NCBI GenBank assembly: GCA_003024175.1 | Contig: MDYQ01000210.1 | Span: 1 to 47,134, forward strand | Length of the DNA: 47,134 nucleotides | Reading direction: 5' to 3' | From: Planoprotostelium fungivorum | Lineage: Eukaryota > Evosea > Variosea > Cavosteliida > Cavosteliaceae | Shown here: positions 44,483 to 47,134 of the stretch, one piece after another | Layout: the number at the start of each line of letters is the position of its first letter | Numbering within the stretch: the first letter of the stretch is position 1 | Translations under genes and position numbers: made by a program | The notes under the pieces: generated by a model | Database searches by the model: none | What the model was told of the DNA's origin: nothing | Seen by the model: only the letters and a program-made list of their open reading frames with translations

Positions 44483-46687
44483 ATGATGTCCAACAACATT
44501 CGAAATCAAGTAATCCAAGAGCTCATCCTCTCTGAAGAGAGATACGTCAATGATCTTCAAGTGTTGGTTCAGGTCAGAACATTTCACCCAAAGATAGCAA
44601 ACGTTCCAATTGATTCTGCAACCGATTTATCGTCTTGATCCCTACCTCACAGAATCAGGTGTTCGTGCGACCCGTAATCAATGAAAGATTGGTTCCCAAA
44701 GAGGAAGTCAGCCATCTCTTTGGTAACGTCGAGCAGCTCCTGCCCATCAATGAAGAGCTTTTGAAGGGATTGAAATCGGCACCCATTGACGAGATACGAG
44801 TTGGTCAAGTATTCATTGAGAGGGTGAGTGGTGACTCAAGAGGATCTTCTGATGACATCAGAGTCCTCTGTTGAAGCGGTACGCCTTCTTCTGCTCATCC
44901 CAACACGACATTCTGCCCAGGTTGAGACGATTGAGAAAAGAATATCCAAAATTCGACGCCTTCTTGATGGTGACAACCTCCAAGACGTATCGCTCATTCG
45001 ATCACAGGAAGCTGAGAAGACACCCGAATGTAAAGACCACGACATCATGGATTACCTCATCAGTCCAATGCAGAGGATCACTCGATATCCTCTCTTGTTG
45101 AAGGTGAGGTGACGCCACACGGTCATCTGACACCATCAGAAAATCTTGGAGAACACAGAGACGACAGATCCAGACTACACCGCCATCGTCGACTCTTTAG
45201 AGGGTGCCAACCACGTCTGCACCGTCGCCAACCAAGTGAATCTCATCACACGATCGCATGATCAATTGTCCAGTCTGCCACGCGAAGTGCACAAGTCCAG
45301 CAGATTCGGGAGCTGAGTGCCACGTTCAGTGCAAAGGATGCAGAACAATTGGACCTTCTGTCTTCTCACACGAGAAAGATCGTCAGGAGGGGAACCTGCT
45401 TCGTGAGGAAATCAAAGGAGAAAGAAGTGAGAACGAGAGACGATCCTCCGCTGATGAGATCAGTTGCAGATCGTGCTGATGGACGACATGATATTATTGT
45501 ACATACAGAGAGAGGGAGAACACAACAAGATCTACAAGCGAATCACTCTACACACGGAGGACTCTGAAGAGGGTGACTCATCATCGTCTCATCGATGTTC
45601 TGAACGACACGACAGAAGACATACCCTACATCGTAGAACCCAGATCCACCGCGAAAGATGAAATCAGCGTTCAGATTCACAGTTCGTCAGGTCTGAGTGA
45701 GAGATTGTATTTTCGAAATGCAGAGGAGACACTGCATTGGTATGCCATCCTGTGTAAAGTGAGAGGATGAGAATTTCTTCATTCGACTGAGACGAATCAG
45801 CACATGCCATATTCAAAGATGAAGAAGAATCGATCCCGATCGAATTATGAAGAGGTGATAGAACAGAGGAGAATGAAATGTGACGGAATTAGGAGAAGAA
45901 AGAAGTCCTGCACAAATCGGCCAACAAGATTCCCACACTCAATCTACAACCTGCCAGACCCCTCCGCAGTTGTGAGTCGACCACGAAATTTCATCGAGAT
46001 TTCTCATTCCATAAGCCCTGGGAAATCTCCGAACACCGAGGTCACCCACCAGTCCCAGGCTATCACCCCGGATGCCCAGCAGTCCCAGACATTCTCCACG
46101 TCTGGCAAGAAAGGTGGCCAACAACCTCTACGCTCGTCGGCCCAATTTCTACAACGAATCAAAGGACATGCAGGTGAACCTTCACAAAGAGGAAATTATC
46201 TGAGACCGTATAGACCATGCTCGAGTCTCCCAACGTGGCTCACGATCGTTCACCCACCATCCATCTATCAGAGCACACGAACGTGGTGAGCTTCTTCTCT
46301 CTTCTATTCGATCTAGAGTCAACGAATGACATGATGAAGGACGTGTCCATGTTAGAGGAGAGGTTACGTAGAGCCGAGTGTAGAGCTCAAGATCTCACGG
46401 CAGAGAATCACACGTACAGAGAGGAACACTCTACTCTGAAGTGTAGGTGCACGGTGTTAGAAGAGCACAACGCCTCCCTCCAAATGAAAGTGTTGGCTCT
46501 CACCGACACAGAAGAGAGTCTGAGAAGGAGAGTCGAACAATTAGAGGCAGAGTTGAACGAGAGAGAGGAAGTGCAGCCCAACGTTGTCTTCGAGGAGAAG
46601 AAGAAGAACGGGACGAAGGAGAAACCGCAATTCGCTCGATCTTCGAGTAAATCCATCATCAAGTTCTTTGAAAACTTGAAGAGTTGA
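44483..46687 (+). CDS. DH-PH RhoGEF with C-terminal coiled coil
   Basis: The start (MMSNNIRNQ) leads directly into a DH domain: VIQELILSEERYVNDLQVLV, VFVRPVINERLV, HLFGNVEQLLPINEELL, LKRYAFFCSSQHDILPRL, and LISPMQRITRYPLLLKKIL, the signature helix of Dbl exchange factors. A PH domain follows: TCFVRKSKEKE, LQIVLMDDMILLYI, then LYFRNAEETLHWYAILCK. These act on Rho GTPases by catalysing GDP release. The next part is Pro/Ser/Arg-rich (LRTPRSPTSPRLSPRMPSS), a possible kinase or 14-3-3 site region. The C-terminus forms a coiled coil (MLEERLRRAECRAQDL onward) and ends SIIKFFENLKS. Several short introns change frame and are supported by the conserved blocks. Confidence 0.9.
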
Positions 46688-46809
46688 GCCATTGGAAGTC
46701 ACAGACATCCATCACGAGCATCCAATGCATACAAGTACAGAGGGGAGAGTGCTGTCGCACCACGAGATGAAGAGGAATACAGTCTACAACGACTCTTTAT
46801 ACAACCATT

Positions 46810-47134
46810 TCACACTGTCTCCTTTGCTTCATCCTTCTTCCCTGCCATCTCCTGATTGACGACTCTCTTCAAGAGGTTCTTTCTCATCGCTTCGTTCTGT
46901 TCGATGAAGGGTGAGACCTTGGAGGTGAAGGTGATCCACAGGGTGTCCATGGCCCTAGACATCCCCACGTAGAGGAGTCTCCTCTCTTCGTCTACAACGT
47001 TGTAGTCTAACCCTGGAATCTCTCTCTTTGTGGTGGGGATGACTCCCTCGTTGACGTGAGCCAAGAAGACGTATTTCCATTCCAATCCTATTTTACAATC
47101 ATCCAAATGTTCAATGGAAGAGAAAGAGGAGAAG
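46810..47134 (-). CDS. C-terminal end of a UvrD/SF1-type DNA helicase (5' end outside window)
   Basis: The exon ending at 47087 begins GLEWKYVFLAHVNEGVIPT, helicase motif V (commonly KGLEW), and continues VVDEERRLLYVGMSRAMDTLWI, helicase motif VI, in which the arginine of the RRLLYVGMSRA segment contacts ATP. The end is Lys/Glu-rich (EMAGKKDEAKETV). A short intron precedes it (TAG acceptor at 47088-47090). Bases to 47134 may contain the preceding intron and exon. UvrD/Rep/Srs2-type helicases unwind DNA during repair. The call is firm for the superfamily, not for the exact orthologue. Confidence 0.85.
   Translation of the reverse strand, partial: FSSFSSIEHLDDCKIGLEWKYVFLAHVNEGVIPTTKREIPGLDYNVVDEERRLLYVGMSRAMDTLWITFTSKVSPFIEQNEAMRKNLLKRVVNQEMAGKKDEAKETV

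Overview
This is a gene-dense eukaryotic window. Protein-coding genes are split by very short GT-AG introns, mostly 34-60 nt, with donors that are nearly always GTGAG-like. I rebuilt the exons by eye from protein family conservation and splice signals, so terminal exons of several genes are less certain than their cores. The gene mix is animal- or fungal-like (AKTIP, PUS10, BCDIN3D, DH-PH RhoGEF, an SLC26-type SulP transporter with STAS domain). It also includes a plant-style leucine-rich-repeat receptor carrying a kinase domain with an HRDLAVRN catalytic loop. Together with the compact layout this suggests a free-living amoebozoan, possibly protosteloid. That is inference, not proof.

Layout, left to right: a C-terminal gene fragment with a lysine-rich tail in an AT-rich stretch (1-441) and 1.5 kb without a recognised gene; AKTIP/FTS-like UEV protein; membrane-anchored HIT protein; beta-helix/EGF surface protein (minus); a single-C2 protein; PUS10 (minus) divergent from mannose-6-phosphate isomerase; the LRR receptor kinase; glycogen phosphorylase (minus); a CRAL-TRIO protein (minus); BCDIN3D RNA methyltransferase (minus); F-box/SPRY protein (minus); a second CRAL-TRIO protein (plus); a BRCT protein and a securin-like protein (both minus); the SulP transporter (plus); TMEM69/DUF3429 (minus); a small unrecognised protein (minus); a class I methyltransferase (minus); an MFS transporter (minus); cytochrome b5 (minus); a large protein with weak resemblance to DUF3818 (plus); an unrecognised two-helix membrane protein (minus); aquaporin (minus); a DH-PH RhoGEF (plus); and the C-terminal end of a UvrD-type helicase (minus).

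Most genes are housekeeping, transport or signalling and do not form an operon-like system. The most interesting items are (i) a short protein with a KEN box, a cyclin-B-like D-box and an acidic C-terminus, which I read as a candidate securin, with an E2F-like site upstream; (ii) a dispersed motif, CGTTGTAGA(C), far more frequent than chance and present in introns, untranslated DNA and coding sequence; (iii) a 31-nt exact copy of an aquaporin coding segment 2.6 kb from the gene; (iv) a perfect 29-nt palindrome; and (v) convergent genes whose stop codons lie only 12-40 nt apart.
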